DNA from: Apostichopus japonicus
Taxonomy: Eukaryota > Echinodermata > Holothuroidea > Aspidochirotida > Stichopodidae
Direction of reading: 5' to 3'
Assembly: GCF_037975245.1 (NCBI RefSeq)
Contig: NC_092579.1
Span: forward strand, 1,369,501-1,433,500
Length of the DNA stretch: 64,000 nucleotides
Below are positions 1-12,261 of the stretch, piece by piece (position 1 is the first letter of the stretch; each line of letters opens with the position of its first letter). The notes beneath the pieces are model-generated. The model did not search any database and was not told where the DNA came from. It saw only the letters and a list, made by a program, of their open reading frames with translations. Position numbers and translations under genes: made by a program.

Positions 1-1586
1 TCAGATTAGTCCTTGCCAAATATGAATCAAGATTAAGGATTTGATGTGGTTCTTGAAACTGAGTAAATCAAGGTTAATTAACATGATAAGATAGATACAT
101 ATTAAGTGGGATTAATTTCAGAGTTCAGTCCTTGTCCAAATTTGAATTAAGACTATAGGGAATTGACCTGTATCAACTTTGTTTGTAACTTGGAAAAGTT
201 TTCAGTAGGTTGGATTTAAGTACAGTAATTAAGGTTAACTTAATTATGGTGAAATTAATTCATATTTCCATCACCCATATCTTGTTTGTCAAGTTTTCTA
301 AGATACTACAGTTGGAAAGAAATTAAGAGTAGTGTCTAACAAATCTGCTTGTGATAATATTAACAGTCCTACATTAATTCATTAATACATAGTTACTGTG
401 TATATTTCCATCACCCATATCTTGTTTGTCAAGTTTTTATATTTTGCTTAGTCATTTCTGTTAGCCAATCCTTGAACTCACCATGTATGTCTCTACCTGG
501 AAAAGCCATTCACCTGGAAGGTATTTAATGGTTTTAATTAGTTTGTTAATTATGGGTAACAAGCATCTGTCAAACAGTGGCAAGTTATCACAGATATGTC
601 ATCAGAGAAAATTTGTGCAATAATGAATATTGAGTTGTCTTCTTCATAAATAAAATGAAACTTATTCGGAAAATATGTCAGTAGATGTAAATTGATACCA
701 GAGGGCAAAAGAAACTAATTAAATATGCAAGTACTGCATTAAAGGTAAAGATTTACCCAAATTGTCAGTGGTAGTAGTAACTTGTTGATTAAACAGAAAG
801 GTAGGTGCTGAGCAATTAAAATTTTATTAGAATTTACAACTCAAGTTGACTATTTGAGTTTGTGGTACTGTATATATTTAAGAAATATCAGTTTCAATTT
901 TGTGTCATCTGTCACCATAACAAAGAAATTATTCTTTATCTTCCCTTGAATAACTGTCATGTATTGCATGTTAAATGTTTCTATGTTAATATCAGACTGT
1001 CTTGGTATGTATACATTAGAAAGATTGTTAAATATATGCCAAGCGTTAAAGGGGTATTCCATTGGTAGAAAACGAGACACAATCTTAAAGAGAAAAATAT
1101 TCCGCACTCCCCATCTCAATAAGTTGTCCGTTTAACTTGAGATATATGGTTTATTGACTGTAGGGTAGCTAATATTTGAATTATATAATTATTATTTGAA
1201 TTGGCTAATCCTTCCCTCCCTCCAGGAAGTGTATAGCAGTAAGCGGTACGTGATGTCTTCAAAGCTTGACTACTCTGTTAGAATCTTCTTCATCTTGATT
1301 CCCTGTGTTTTATTTAGCCATCAATCTTTAGAATTCCATCAAAAATACAACTTTGTTGTAGAAATATTCCTTTAACTTATTTGAAAAGATAAACAATTAC
1401 AGTTCAGTTTCCACGATGTCATTGTTCACTGTGCCTAGTTCATTTTACAAACTATCACCAGTTTTAAAATTTGTAAGATTAATATCTTCTTCATGACAGA
1501 ATCATGACACAAATGCTATGTAGATGTGGTTGTTGAGAAATAAAGATAGAAAGTTTTTTCAGTAATTTTGTTAAGCAACCATATCT
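1..1586. other. Intronic AT-rich DNA, no gene seen
   Basis: No coding exon could be recognised here. A direct repeat of about 37 bp (core TTCCATCACCCATATCTTGT) occurs at about 264-300 and 404-440. The first 180 bases contain a degenerate repeat of about 120 bp (two similar blocks around CAGTCCTTG and GAATYAAGA). Because the first recognised exon starts at 3174 behind a splice acceptor, this stretch is probably intron of the same gene, which is inference. Confidence 0.5.
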
Positions 1587-3160
1587 AGCTTAAAAGGATG
1601 ATCCCTTTAAGTCAAGACAGCTAAATGGATGATCCCTTTAATACAAGACAGCTAAATGGATGATCTCTTTAATACAAGACATCTAAATAGATCCCTTTAT
1701 TACAAGAAAGATAAATAGATCCCTTTAATACAAGACATCTAAATGGATGATCCCTTTATTAAAAGACAGCTAAATAGATCCCTTTATTAAAAGACAGCTA
1801 AATGGATGATCCCTTTATTACAAGACATCTAAATAGATCCCTTTATTACAAGACAGCTAAATGGATGATTCCTTTATTACAAGACAGCTAAATAGATCCC
1901 TTTATTACAAGACAGCTAAATGGATGATCCCTTTAATACAAGACATCTAAATAGATCCCTTTATTACAAGACAGCTAAATGGATGATCCCTTTAAAACAA
2001 GACATCTAAATGGATGATTCCTTTATTACAAGACATCTAAATAGATCCCTTTATTACAAGACATCTAAATAGATCCCTTCATTACAAGACAGCTAAATAG
2101 ATCCCTTTATTACAAGACAGCTAAATGGATGATCCCTTTAATACAAGACATCTAAATGGATGATCCCTTTAATACAAGACATCTAAATAGATCCCTTTAT
2201 TACAAGACAGCTAAATGGGTGATCCCTTTAATACAAGACAGCTAAATGGATGATCCCTTTATTATAAGACAGCTAAATGGATGATCCCTTTATTACAAGA
2301 CAGCTAAATGGATGATCCCTTTATTACAAGACAGCTAAATGGATGATCCCTTTATAACAAGACAGCTAAATGGATGATCTCTTTATTACAAGACAGCTAC
2401 AGTAAATGGATGATCCCTTTATTACAAGACATCTAAATAGATCCCTTTAATACAAGACAGCTAAATGGATGATCTCTTTAATACAAGACAGCTAAATGGA
2501 TGATCCATTTATTACAAGACAGCTAAATGGATGATCCCTTTATTACAAGACAGCTAAATGGATAATCCCTTTATTAGAAGACATCTAAATGGATGATTCC
2601 TTTATTACAAGACATCTAAATGGATGATCCCTTTATTACAAGACATCTAAATGGATGATCCCTTTATTACAAGACAGCTAAATGGATGATCCCTTTATTA
2701 CAAGACATCTAAATGGATGATTCCTTTATTACAAGACATCTAAATGGATGATCCCTTTATTACAAGACAGCTAAATGGATAATCCCTTTATTAGAAGACA
2801 GCTAAATGGATGATTCCTTTATTACAAGACATCTAAATGGATGATCCCTTTATTACAAGACATCTAAATGGATGATCCCTTTATTACAAGACAGCTAAAT
2901 GGATGATCCCTTTATTACAAGACATCTAAATGGATGATTCCTTTATTACAAGACATCTAAATGGATGATCCCTTTATTACAAGACATCAAAATGGATGAT
3001 CCCTTTATTACAAGACAGCTAAATGGATGATCCCTTTATTACAAGACATCTAAATGGATGATTCCTTTATTACAAGACATCTAAATGGATGATCCCTTTA
3101 TTACAAGACAGCTAAATGGATGATCCCTTTAATACCACACAGCTAAATGGATGATCTCTT
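1587..3160. repeat. 31/27-bp minisatellite array abutting an exon
   Basis: About 1.57 kb of head-to-tail units, consensus ACAAGACAGCTAAATGGATG followed by ATCCCTTTATT (31 bp). A second unit class lacks the internal GATG and is 27 bp; it reads AAATAGATCCC. The classes differ also by CAGCT versus CATCT. In the left half short and long units alternate; in the right half almost all are long, and a higher-order block of several units is repeated. The last degenerate unit (TAAATGGATGATCTCTTTAA) ends about 10 bases before the splice acceptor of the exon at 3174, so the end of the array forms the pyrimidine and branch region of that intron. Confidence 0.97.
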
Positions 3161-3173
3161 TAACATAAGGCAG

Positions 3174-3401
3174 ATCTATAGAGCTCTCAATGGCCGCATC
3201 TGTCCAACAGATATTGCTGGCATTAACTATCGTCATCTGTCCTTTCAGAGAGAGATCCAAGAGAAACGTGAGAAGAAAACGATCCTGCAACGTAAAGAAC
3301 GAGAGAGAAGACAGGTCACAGCGAGGGCGAGGCGTTACTACGACGAGTTCAGATTACAAGCTCAGTCCAGAATGGCTAAACGAAAGACTAAGGAGGAAAA
3401 G
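3174..3401 (+). CDS. CEP95: CEP95-like centrosomal coiled-coil protein, first visible exon
   Basis: An internal coding exon of 228 nt (76 codons, phase 0 at both ends), bounded by the acceptor GGCAG before 3174 and the donor AAG/GTCAGA at 3402. It encodes a strongly basic, helical segment: a short start with YRALNGR, then a run rich in K, R, E and Q (EKREKKTILQRKERERRQ), then ARARRYYDEFRLQ and RMAKRKTKEEK. Joined to the exons at 5103, 24937 and 26732 it gives a continuous 203-codon C-terminal coiled coil. From memory of the family, the order ARAR-YYDE, then FEEAL-IQK, then SMENYY-DQF-LLAE, then RDED-FFREL matches the C-terminus of vertebrate CEP95 (CCDC45), a centrosome and spindle-pole protein. 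No search was run. Upstream exons, including the N-terminal domain, lie outside the window. The donor GTCAGA is weak, so the exact 3' edge is less certain than the frame. Confidence 0.8.
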
Positions 3402-5102
3402 GTCAGAAACAAATGTTTCCATTAAATTTGACATTTAAAGAAGATGAACCTGACCATCGTAATTGATGTACATGTATATATTTGATAGAGACAACCACTA
3501 TGAACAGCTTCCCAAACAGATTTAAGAAACACTTTGTACCATATTAAAGATACCCCAGGTTTCATGTTCCATGTAACACTCATAAGCTGAAGACTTGAGT
3601 AAGTCTAAATATGATATCAACGAGCCACATGTGCTTCAGTTTTGATTTTCTTTGATTCATATGAAAAATATGAAAAGAAAACTAAAGAGAATGAAATGTA
3701 TCAGATCCTATGACATCATAGGTTTACAAAATGTCGGACCCCAGACATGACTTTTAAACTGGTATATCTTTCCAAACAGAACAAGATTTTTTTGCTTAGA
3801 TCTTTGAAGGAGTTTTTCATCAAAAAGTTCTCTAGCATGTAACTTAGTACTGTATATGTTTCTGCTCAAAACTTTGAAATATCATTCATTTAACATTTAA
3901 GTAGACATTAAATTTGAGATGAGGAAGCTCTATAGCTAATTAATAGATAAGCATAGAATACAGCTCCACTAATCCATTTCTTGGTACATTCCATGCAATA
4001 TTTCCTTCATCTTTGAAGCGAGCACGACAGAATCAAATTAAGTTTGTTTAGAGTAGTATTTGTTTCCATTTATTGGTTATTAATGAGTTTTTCTGGCTAG
4101 AAATCAAAAGTATAACATCTCGTCTCCAAATCATTCAATTGATTTCAGTTATCAGTGACAGCTTCCATGCAGGAGTTGATACTGTGTGCTGACAGTAAGA
4201 ATCAACCTGATTTACATTTGCGCTGGTTAGCTGATTCCCCCGGGTTAAGAATGCCCACATTCATCGCTGCTCAACAGCTGATCTCTAAGTTGCTCGTCTC
4301 TGACTGTTTCAGAATGACCAGTCTGTGAGATATAGATCTGTTGAACATTTCTCTGCATTTAACTCAACTTTATTATTTCGGCACTGTAGTCTTGTACTTT
4401 GGAAAGGTTTCCTAATTCATTCATTCTTCCATGAATATAACAAATTAATTCATGTCTATAGTCCAAGAATAAATAAATCAATGTTTGTATGATGGTGACA
4501 GTTTGTTACCTCAGGACGACATTCAACACCACCGTTTGTCCCTGACAAATCTGTAACACATAGTAAACATGTCATTTGAGGCCATAAACGTCTCTTGTTT
4601 TCCCCATTGAGTCTTGTGTTGCATCTGATGATACTGGCCTGATGGTCTGTATGTTAGACTTAATAGTCCAGTCACTTTAATTGATGGACCTCAGCTGTTT
4701 AGAGTGTCATTTCTCAAGAATTCAAAGAGGTACAGATACAGTACAATCTGGACTGATAGTTAGTGGTTTTCATTACTACAACAACATAGCAACATTTATT
4801 TAACCTTTTAAAATTGTTAAGGTTTGGCCACCTCACTCAATGATCTAGTCAGCCCTATTTTCATATACTTTTATATACTTGATCATGTTTAGAATTTGTC
4901 CTGTGTATTAATTATTCATTTTCCCAACTCTCTCAATCTAAGTAAATTAATAAATAATATAAACCGATTCTTCTATCATATTTATTGTACTAACTCACAT
5001 TTAGAGAATGTCCGTTGTTAACCCTTTCATGCAGTGTCATATCCATTAATACCAACTGTGCATCTTCAACCTTCTTTGCATCGCATTGCTTGTCACTTTC
5101 AG
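3402..5102 (+). other. Intron of the CEP95-like gene
   Basis: A 1.7-kb phase-0 intron between the exons ending at 3401 and beginning at 5103. The acceptor is good (CTTGTCACTTTCAG). The interior is AT-rich with no recognised element. Confidence 0.7.
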
Positions 5103-5236
5103 ATCTTTAGAAATCTCTTTGATGAAGCGTTAAAAATTCAAAAGTCACGGATCGGCGATCTCAGAAAGTACGCTAGGGACAAGCGGGAGGATATGGCTGA
5201 ACAAGAGCAGTTCCAGATTGACTCTATGGAGAATTA
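5103..5236 (+). CDS. CEP95: CEP95-like protein, second visible exon (splice across an apparent stop)
   Basis: A 134-nt coding exon starting after TTTCAG. It reads IFRNLFDEALKIQKSR, then DLRKYARDKREDMAEQEQ and ends DSMEN plus TA. The unspliced sequence runs AAT TAG and would stop, but GT follows directly (AATTA/GTATCC). Splicing to the exon at 24937, which begins with C, turns TA+C into a tyrosine and continues as NYYRDQFNLL. Frame and phase fit exactly (44 codons plus 2 nt, then 1 nt). The donor GTATCC is poor by consensus, yet the continuity and the likeness to SMENYY-DQF of CEP95 make the junction convincing. If the intron were retained, the protein would end at SMEN. The downstream intron is unusually long (19.7 kb). 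Confidence 0.82.
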
Positions 5237-5569
5237 GTATCCTTTTAGAAGAAACGCTTTGTTTCCGGTGACATTGTAAAAGTTGACGTTTGGGTAAGTG
5301 GTACAAATCATTATTATTTACCAAATTTTATTATTTACCAAACTTATATGACGCTCTTTACATGCTTAAGCATGTTCAAGAGCAACAAAAACAAAAGACA
5401 TCAAAATTACAAAACCCTTAAAATATTAATATGAAGAATAAAATTGACGCAGCTTAAATATTAATATAAAAAAATAATCATGACATTGTCAATAGATTCC
5501 TTCTGCTCATAACTGACCTGGATGCACCTCTGTAAGTTCTTTTACATATATACTGATAGTGATAGGAAA

Positions 5570-5724
5570 GCATCAGGGGCACTGGAGCCAGGGGGTGGGG
5601 GCAAATACCTCTATAGTTTGGTGAAAAAAAACCCTCAAAAGTGCACCCTTAATATATTAGAAGTGCTCCTAGATAAAAAGTGCCCATTTTCCATTTTTGT
5701 AATTAAAAAGTGCCCTGTGCTGTT
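5570..5724. mobile_element. Possible short DNA-transposon remnant
   Basis: Starts with CAGGGGCACTGGAGCC and ends with AAAGTGCCCTGTGCTG, a plausible inverted pair (CAGGGGCACT against AGTGCCCTG). The interior has a G run and A/T-rich sequence. No target-site duplication was identified. Its right half belongs to the 2.9-kb duplicated unit and recurs at about 8588-8665, so it was truncated by the duplication junction in the second copy. Confidence 0.35.
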
Positions 5725-8587
5725 TAAAAAGTAGTTGTGTTGAGAAATTAAGAGACATGTAAATCAACATGCCTCATTGCTTGGGAAATTGCTCTTTTGT
5801 TGAAAGCATTCGAATAATGGAATTTGTGGTAGAGAATGCAAAAATAAGGTTGATTTTATTGGGAAGCTTTGAGTCCCACTGCCCCTGGAAGTTTGTGTAC
5901 CCTACCTCCCTCCCTCGCTCCTTTGAGCCTTCTTACATCACCTATGGAAAGGTTTGACGATTTGATGAGATGTTTCCAAGGATATAGCAGGTATACTGTT
6001 AGTTCTATGTTATTCAATGTTATTCAATGTGAAACATTGTGCTTTTAGTTTACCTCTGGGATCTGTTGTTTCAATAAAGGTTGGAAATAAATTGACTTTA
6101 CAGACTGGCAGAACAATAAAAAACAAAGTCATAAGTCATATGAAAGTCATAAGACACTGTATCGTCTTAAGTTATATATTAGATTGCTGTTTATTGAATG
6201 ACATAAATATTTTTATTGCTGTCATCAATGTGTATGTGTCATTAATGTGAATCTTAAACTTGAGACAGATCACTCTTCTTGCTTCAGTAAATAAGCATGT
6301 AAAATGGCAATTCACTGCAGCCATGAATAATAATGATCTTTCAACAGAAATATATTGGGAGTAATAAAGGGAGGCCAAGGTAAGGGTTAGTTTTGGCCTG
6401 TAACAAGTTGATGGAAGCCTGGAATCTTAAAAGCACTTTTCACATTTGGTGAAGAGTTGTTTGGAAGATTCAACCGATTGACTGATAAATGGAAGATTAC
6501 CTGATAAAGGATTATTATATGTTTGAATAAAATAACTTGCACATTTCTTGATTAAACTGACCAATGAATTGGGACGTTGAGACATACTGTAAGCGGTCAC
6601 ATTTTATTCAGAGAATATCTGGCTTGGTGTGTTAAGCAGTTTGTTGCATTTGATGACATAAAATTAGAACAGACTCTGAAGATTTACACTCATGTCAAAC
6701 ACTTCCTCCTCACCTGGGTGGGGAGGAGGGCTTTGGAAGTGGACAAGAATTATTTGGAAATTTTGCTTACAGGAGCAACAACTGTTCTGTATTCTGAGAA
6801 ACCTGTGAAAGAATTAAATCTACAGATGATCAGACTACAGACTAATCTACAGACAAATCTACAGACTACAGATGATCAGAGTTATAGTTAGTATTCAATC
6901 ATAGCAGTTGCATAATAAAATCCTTTTTCCATGTGGTGTACCTGCATATATTCATACTGCCCTCTTATATAGAGGCCCTCATAGGTGTAGAGAAAGAAAT
7001 GTGGCCATAACATTATGGCATGTGGGATGTCACCCGCCCACCTACCCATCCATCGAACACCACTCTCGGCTTTCATTGTAGAAGTCACTACCATTGCATT
7101 ACTGGCTGGCCGATGGATTACATTCTAATATGTACTTACAAACCTTTGCAACTAATTTCTCACAAAACCCTGGAAGTAAATGACTTGAGAAGATGAGGGC
7201 CGGATGATCCTAAGGAGCCATTAATTTAAGCGAGCTCATTAACAGTGACTCCTGAAGATTTGACGTAGACTGGAGTATTAAAAATTTGCAACATTCCCAT
7301 GAAAACGTAGACTTTTCTTGAATTATATAAGCCCACTGCAGTTGGCCTCATGTTTGTCGAAAGGTCATATCTGAAACTGGGTTGGCTGGTGATATTTTTA
7401 AGTTGAAACCATGACACCCAAGCAGTTAGTTGAACAGTTGTGATCGTGTTTGAGGGGTACAGGTATTCCCCCTGGCTGAAGTTGATTTTATGCTGAATTT
7501 ATGTACATATTTTTTTTTCTTAAAATATATTTTTTGATACATTATTCAGATAGGAAGACCATATTTCTATGAAACGTTTGCATTTTGATGAACATCAATG
7601 TACAGAGAGTCTTAGAGGCTAATCAAACGTTCAAAATGCATCAGGTTTCAAAGATAAAGCAATAAGAAGATTTTAGTACTAGGTAGCTCAAGCATCTGAA
7701 GAACTGCCATGATGACATCACAGGCACCTATTGTGTGCCACATATAGGAAGAATCAAGGGTTCAGCCAGCCAAACCATTAACCATATATACCATATATAT
7801 ACCATATATATACCATATATAACCATATATATTGAGTTAGGGACAAGATATTGAGTTTGGATTTTCAGCTCATAGTGAAGAATATTACACTTTACCATAC
7901 AGTGTCCCATTGTATGCCACTGGACTATCACTTCAAGTAACCAAACATGGGTCATTAAACTTACATTTACTTTACTCAACTCACTGTTGTTAACTATGCC
8001 CTGAGTTAGTGTACTTGGCACTACGCTGTATACACAAGGTATCTGGGCCTAGTTTCTTTTATGACATATCGCCCTCTTCACATTTACTCTACCATTACCG
8101 TTGAAGAAATAACTGGTTGCAATTCTTCATCACATTTCACTTCCCAGCAGATTCAGACTACAGTACAATGTCTATGAATTATTTTACCGTCACCGTGGTT
8201 ACAGCGCCCAGTGGCGTAGCTACGGGGGGGGGGGGGCCTGGGGGGCCGAGCCCCCCCATGAAATCAGCTGGCCCTCCCACTGGGAATGGGGTAAAAAAAA
8301 AATAAGTGCGATTCGCTAATATTTTTGGTTCAATAATTGGGAAATAGAGTTACACAATTTTCTCGTCTGCATCTGGCAGAATAAGAATAATACAATATCT
8401 GTAGTAATCATGAGAATGGTCACACAGCATGGCATGGCAATGGTCGATGCGACGATTGCGACCATACACCACGAACCTTGTTGTGCTGCTCGATATCGAT
8501 ATCTGCTGAAAATATGTTCAGTGCTTCCACCTAGCGCAACAATCTATCAAAATATTGGCTCCGTTTGTACTGAGCCGAGGTATCATA
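5650..8587. repeat. Tandem segmental duplication, copy A
   Basis: From TAATATATTAGAAGTGCTCC at 5650 the sequence matches copy B (from 8588) almost base for base. Copy A ends at GAGCCGAGGTATCA followed by the start of copy B. Copy A contains about 400 bp (roughly 7536-7935, with an ACCATATAT microsatellite at 7775-7830) that copy B lacks. At its right end copy A carries a second left terminus of the hAT-like element (from 8209) with the same flanking ACAGCGCC. The unit therefore duplicated after that transposon had inserted. A 104-codon open frame at 6577-6891 is shared by both copies but differs by amino-acid changes and is not supported as a gene. Confidence 0.93.
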
Positions 8588-11230
8588 TAATATATTAGAA
8601 GTGCTCCTAGATAAAAAGTGCCCATTTTCCATTTTTGTAATTAAAAAGTGCCCTGTGCTGTTTAAAAAGTAGCCTTGTGTTGAGAAATTAAGAGACATAT
8701 AAATCAACATGCCTCATTGCTTGGGAAATTGCTCTTTTGTTGAAAGCATTCAAATAATGGAATTTGTGGTAGAGAATGCAAAAATAAGGTTGATTTTATT
8801 GGGAAGCTTTGAGTCCCATGTCCCACTGCCCCTGGAAGTTTGTGTACCCTCCTCCCTCCCTACCTTCCTCCCTACCTCCCTCCCTACCTCCCTCCCTCCC
8901 TACCTCCCTCCCTCCCTACCTTCCTCCCTACCTCCCTCCCTACCTCCCTCCCTACCTCCCTCCCTCCCTACCTCCCTCCCTACCTACCTCCCTCCCTCCT
9001 TTGAGCTTTCTTACATCACCTATGGAAAGGTTTGACGATTTGATGAGATGTTTCCAAGGATATAGCAGGTATACTGTTAGTTCTATGTTATTCAATGTGA
9101 AACATTGAGCTCTTTTAGTTTACCTCTGGGATCTGTTGTTTCAATAAAGGTTGGAAATAAATTGACTTTACAGACTGGCAGAACAATAATAAACAAAGTC
9201 ATAAGTCATATGAAAGTCATAAGACACTGTATCGTCTTAAGTTATATATTAGATTGCTGTTTATTGAATGACATAAATATTTTTATTGCATGTGTCATTA
9301 ATGTGAATCTTAAACTTGAGACAGATCACTCTTCTTGCTTCAGTAAATAAGCATGTAAAATGGCAATTCACTGCAGCCATGAATAATAATGATCTTTCAA
9401 CAGAAATATATTGGGAGTAATAAAGGGAGGCCAAGGTAAGGGTTAGTTTTGGCCTGTAACAAGTTGATGGAAGCCTGGAATCTTAAAAGCACTTTTCACA
9501 TTTGGTGAAGAGTTGTTTGGAAGATTCAACCGATTGACTGATAAATGGAAGATTACCTGATAAAGGATTATTATATGTTTGAATAAAATAACTTGCACAT
9601 TTCTTGATTAAACTGACCAATGAATTGGGACATTGAGACATACTGTAAGCGGTCACATTTTATTCAGAGAATATCTGGCTTGGTGTGTTAAGCAGTTTGT
9701 TGCATTTGATGACATGAAATTAGAACAGACTCTGAAGATTTACACTCATGTCAAACACTTCCTCCTCCCCTGGGTGGGGAGGAGGGCTTTGGAAGTGGAC
9801 AAGAATTATTTGGAAATTTTGCTTACAGGAGCAACAACTGTTCTGTATTCTGAGAAACCTGTGAAAGAATTAAATCTACAGATGATCAGACTACAAACTA
9901 ATCTACAGACAAATCTACAGACTACAGATGATCAGAGTTATAGTTAGTATTCAATCATAGCAGTTGCATAGTAAAATCCTTTTTCCATGTGGTGTACCTG
10001 CATATATTCATACTGCCCTCTTATATAGAGGCCCTCATAGGTGTAGAGAAAGAAATGTGGCCATAACATTAAAGCATGTGGGATGTCACCCGCCCACCTA
10101 CCCATCCATCGAACACCACTCTCGGCTTTCATTGTAGAAGTCACTACCATTGCATTACTGGCTGGCCGATGGATTACATTCTAATATGTACTTACAAACC
10201 TTTGCAACTAATTTCTCACAAAACCCTGGAAGTAAATGACTTGAGAAGATGAGGGCCGGATGATCCTAAGGAGCCATTAATTTAAGCGAGCTCATTAACA
10301 GTGACTCCTGAAGATTTGACGTAGACTGGAGTATTAAAAATTTGCAACATTCCCATGAAAACGTAGACTTTTCTTGAATTATATAAGCCCACTGCAGTTG
10401 GCCTCATGTTTGTCGAAAGGTCATATCTGAAGCTGGGTTGGCTGGTGATATTTTTAAGTTGAAACCATGACACCCAAGCAGTTAGTTGAACAGTTGTGAT
10501 CGTGTTTGAGGGGTATTCCCCCTGGCTGAAGTTGATTTTATGCTGAATATATATATATTTTTTTTTTCTTTAAATTTATTTTTTTACCAAAGTAACCAAA
10601 CATGGGTCATTAAACTTACATTTACTTTACTCAACTCACTGTTGTTAACTATGCCCTGAGTTAGTGTACTTGGCACTACGCTGTATACACAAGGTATCTG
10701 GGCCTAGTTTCTTTTATGACATATCGCCCTCTTCACATTTACTCTGCCATTACCGTTGAAGAAATAACTGGTTGCAATTCTTCATCACATTTCACTTCCC
10801 AGCAGATTCAGACTACAGTACAATGTCTATGAATTATTTTACCGTCACCGTGGTTACAGCGCCCAGTGGCGTAGCTACGGGGGGGCCTGGGGGCCGAGCC
10901 CCCCCATGAAATTAGCTGGCCCTCCCACTGGGAATGGGGTAAAAAAAAAAATAAGTGCGATTCACTAATATTTTTTGTTCAATAATTTGGGAAATAGAGT
11001 TACACAATTTTCTCGTCTGCATCTGGCAGAATAAGAATAATACAATATCTGTAGTAATCATGAGAATGGTCACACAGCATGGCAATGGTCGATGCGACGA
11101 TTGCGACCATACACCACGAACCTTGTTGTGCTGCGCGATATCGATATCTGCTGAAAATATGTTCAGTGCTTCCACCTAGCGCAACAATTTATCAAAATAT
11201 TGGCTCCGTTTGTACTGAGCCGAGGTATCA
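8588..11230. repeat. Tandem segmental duplication, copy B
   Basis: Second copy of the unit beginning at 5650, in direct orientation and immediately adjacent. It differs by loss (or non-gain) of the 400-bp block, by an expansion of a CCTCCCTA minisatellite at 8846-9000 where copy A has only CCTACCTCCCTCCCTCGC, and by scattered substitutions. Its end at GGTATCA (11230) coincides with the break where copy A joins copy B. Confidence 0.93.
8846..9000. repeat. CCTCCCTA minisatellite expanded in copy B
   Basis: About 155 bp of CCTCCCTA/CCTCCCTC units, purely pyrimidine with occasional A on this strand. The allelic position in copy A (about 5900-5920) holds only two or three units, so the expansion followed the duplication. 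Confidence 0.95.
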
Positions 11231-11267
11231 GGTATTCATATATTGCCTCGAGTCAAATGAATATATG

Positions 11268-11645
11268 TAGGCGCGGATCCAGGGGGGGTTCAGGGGGTCC
11301 AGACCCCCCCTGCTCTTGGCCAAAAAAAAAAGAGAGCAAAAAAGAGAGAGAAAAAAAATAATTAAATTAAACGGCAATTTTAAACATGTAGGACGTCAGA
11401 AAAGCGGTTATCCTCATAAGTCATCCAGGTGTGTCTTTTCCGTCAAATGAACTATAGTGTGCACGCGTGCTACACGTGCCAAAAATGCCTAACAATCTCA
11501 ATTTTCAGACCGAAAAGTTTCAAAATTGAGGTGGTGTTCGAATTTTTTTGGGCGGTGAGGTTACAGAGCGGTAGGCTGCTAGGATGCGCTAACGAATTTT
11601 TCATGAGCAAACCCCTCACCCTTCCAGAATCCTGGATCCGGCCCT
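11268..11645. mobile_element. Nested element with GGATCCAG ends
   Basis: Begins TAGGCGCGGATCCAGG with a G run and ends CCTGGATCCGGCCCTG; the ends are inverted repeats. No clean target duplication is visible. Another end of the same type (CCTGCATCCGCCCCTG) lies at 11974-11989, so the true outer limit may be 11989 with the piece in between belonging to a second insertion. Confidence 0.5.
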
Positions 11646-11819
11646 GCATCAAAGAGTGTTGACAGAACGGGAGCGGATTGGGGGCTAAAGGCATTATGAT
11701 TTTTGTATCATCTCAACTCATCTGATATGTAATACCATATTTCATAGATTGTTTTTTTCTCATCAATTGAGAAATTGCAGACATGAGATCCATATTTTCA
11801 GGCTAGGTACATGCAACTT

Positions 11820-11989
11820 AGATTACTCGGGAAGTGCCGTTTCTGGCCATCTGGGGGGTTTGTAAAGCCAAAAATTATCTTGTACGCTCCGCGCCAACCG
11901 ATGATGGCGCTCCGCTTAGATAGTCTTACGTTCAGGCGCGGCTGGACCAGTCAGACCCCCCCTGTCACAAATCCTGCATCCGCCCCTGA
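11820..11989. repeat. Subterminal transposon block shared by several elements
   Basis: Contains the conserved word block CTTGTACGCTCCGCGCCAAC, then GATGGCGCTCCGCTTAGATAGT, preceded by a GAAGTGCCRTTTC-YGGCSATCTGGGGGG lead. Very similar blocks lie at about 12905-13000, 29375-29470 and 30903-31005, each a short distance from a transposon terminus. It looks like the common right-hand end of a transposon group with differing terminal bases. Confidence 0.75.
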
Positions 11990-12261
11990 TATGTCATTGA
12001 ATATTCCACAAAACAACTTTTTTATGGCCACGAAACTGTCGAAACATGATTTTCCACTACTGGTAGAGATATAAAATATTGGGAATACTGAAATTCCTGC
12101 AAACATGCGGCTGTGCCTGTTCACTACTCACTACTGTATCGCCTTAAAAAATGATGAGTGGAAATTGTTTCTCCAGGACCGTTTCGTATCGTGGGTATCG
12201 AGTGCGTCTGATATACGGACGTACGTAGTACGTACGTCTATGATGATATGCACTGTACTGT

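Noticed and set aside
1225-1246. Micro-exon GAAGTGTATAGCAGTAAGCG after a CTCCAG acceptor with a GTACGT donor
   Set aside because: To join the exon at 3174 it must end in phase 0, and in that frame it contains TAG. No supporting similarity.
1587-3160. Array of about 30-bp repeats resembling a CRISPR
   Set aside because: Units are directly adjacent with no unique spacers, unit length varies between 27 and 31, and the context is a spliced eukaryotic gene.
5769-5957. Frame beginning MPHCLGNC, also in the second duplicate at 8709
   Set aside because: Present only because of the tandem duplication; the second copy diverges through a minisatellite expansion that changes the protein wholly.
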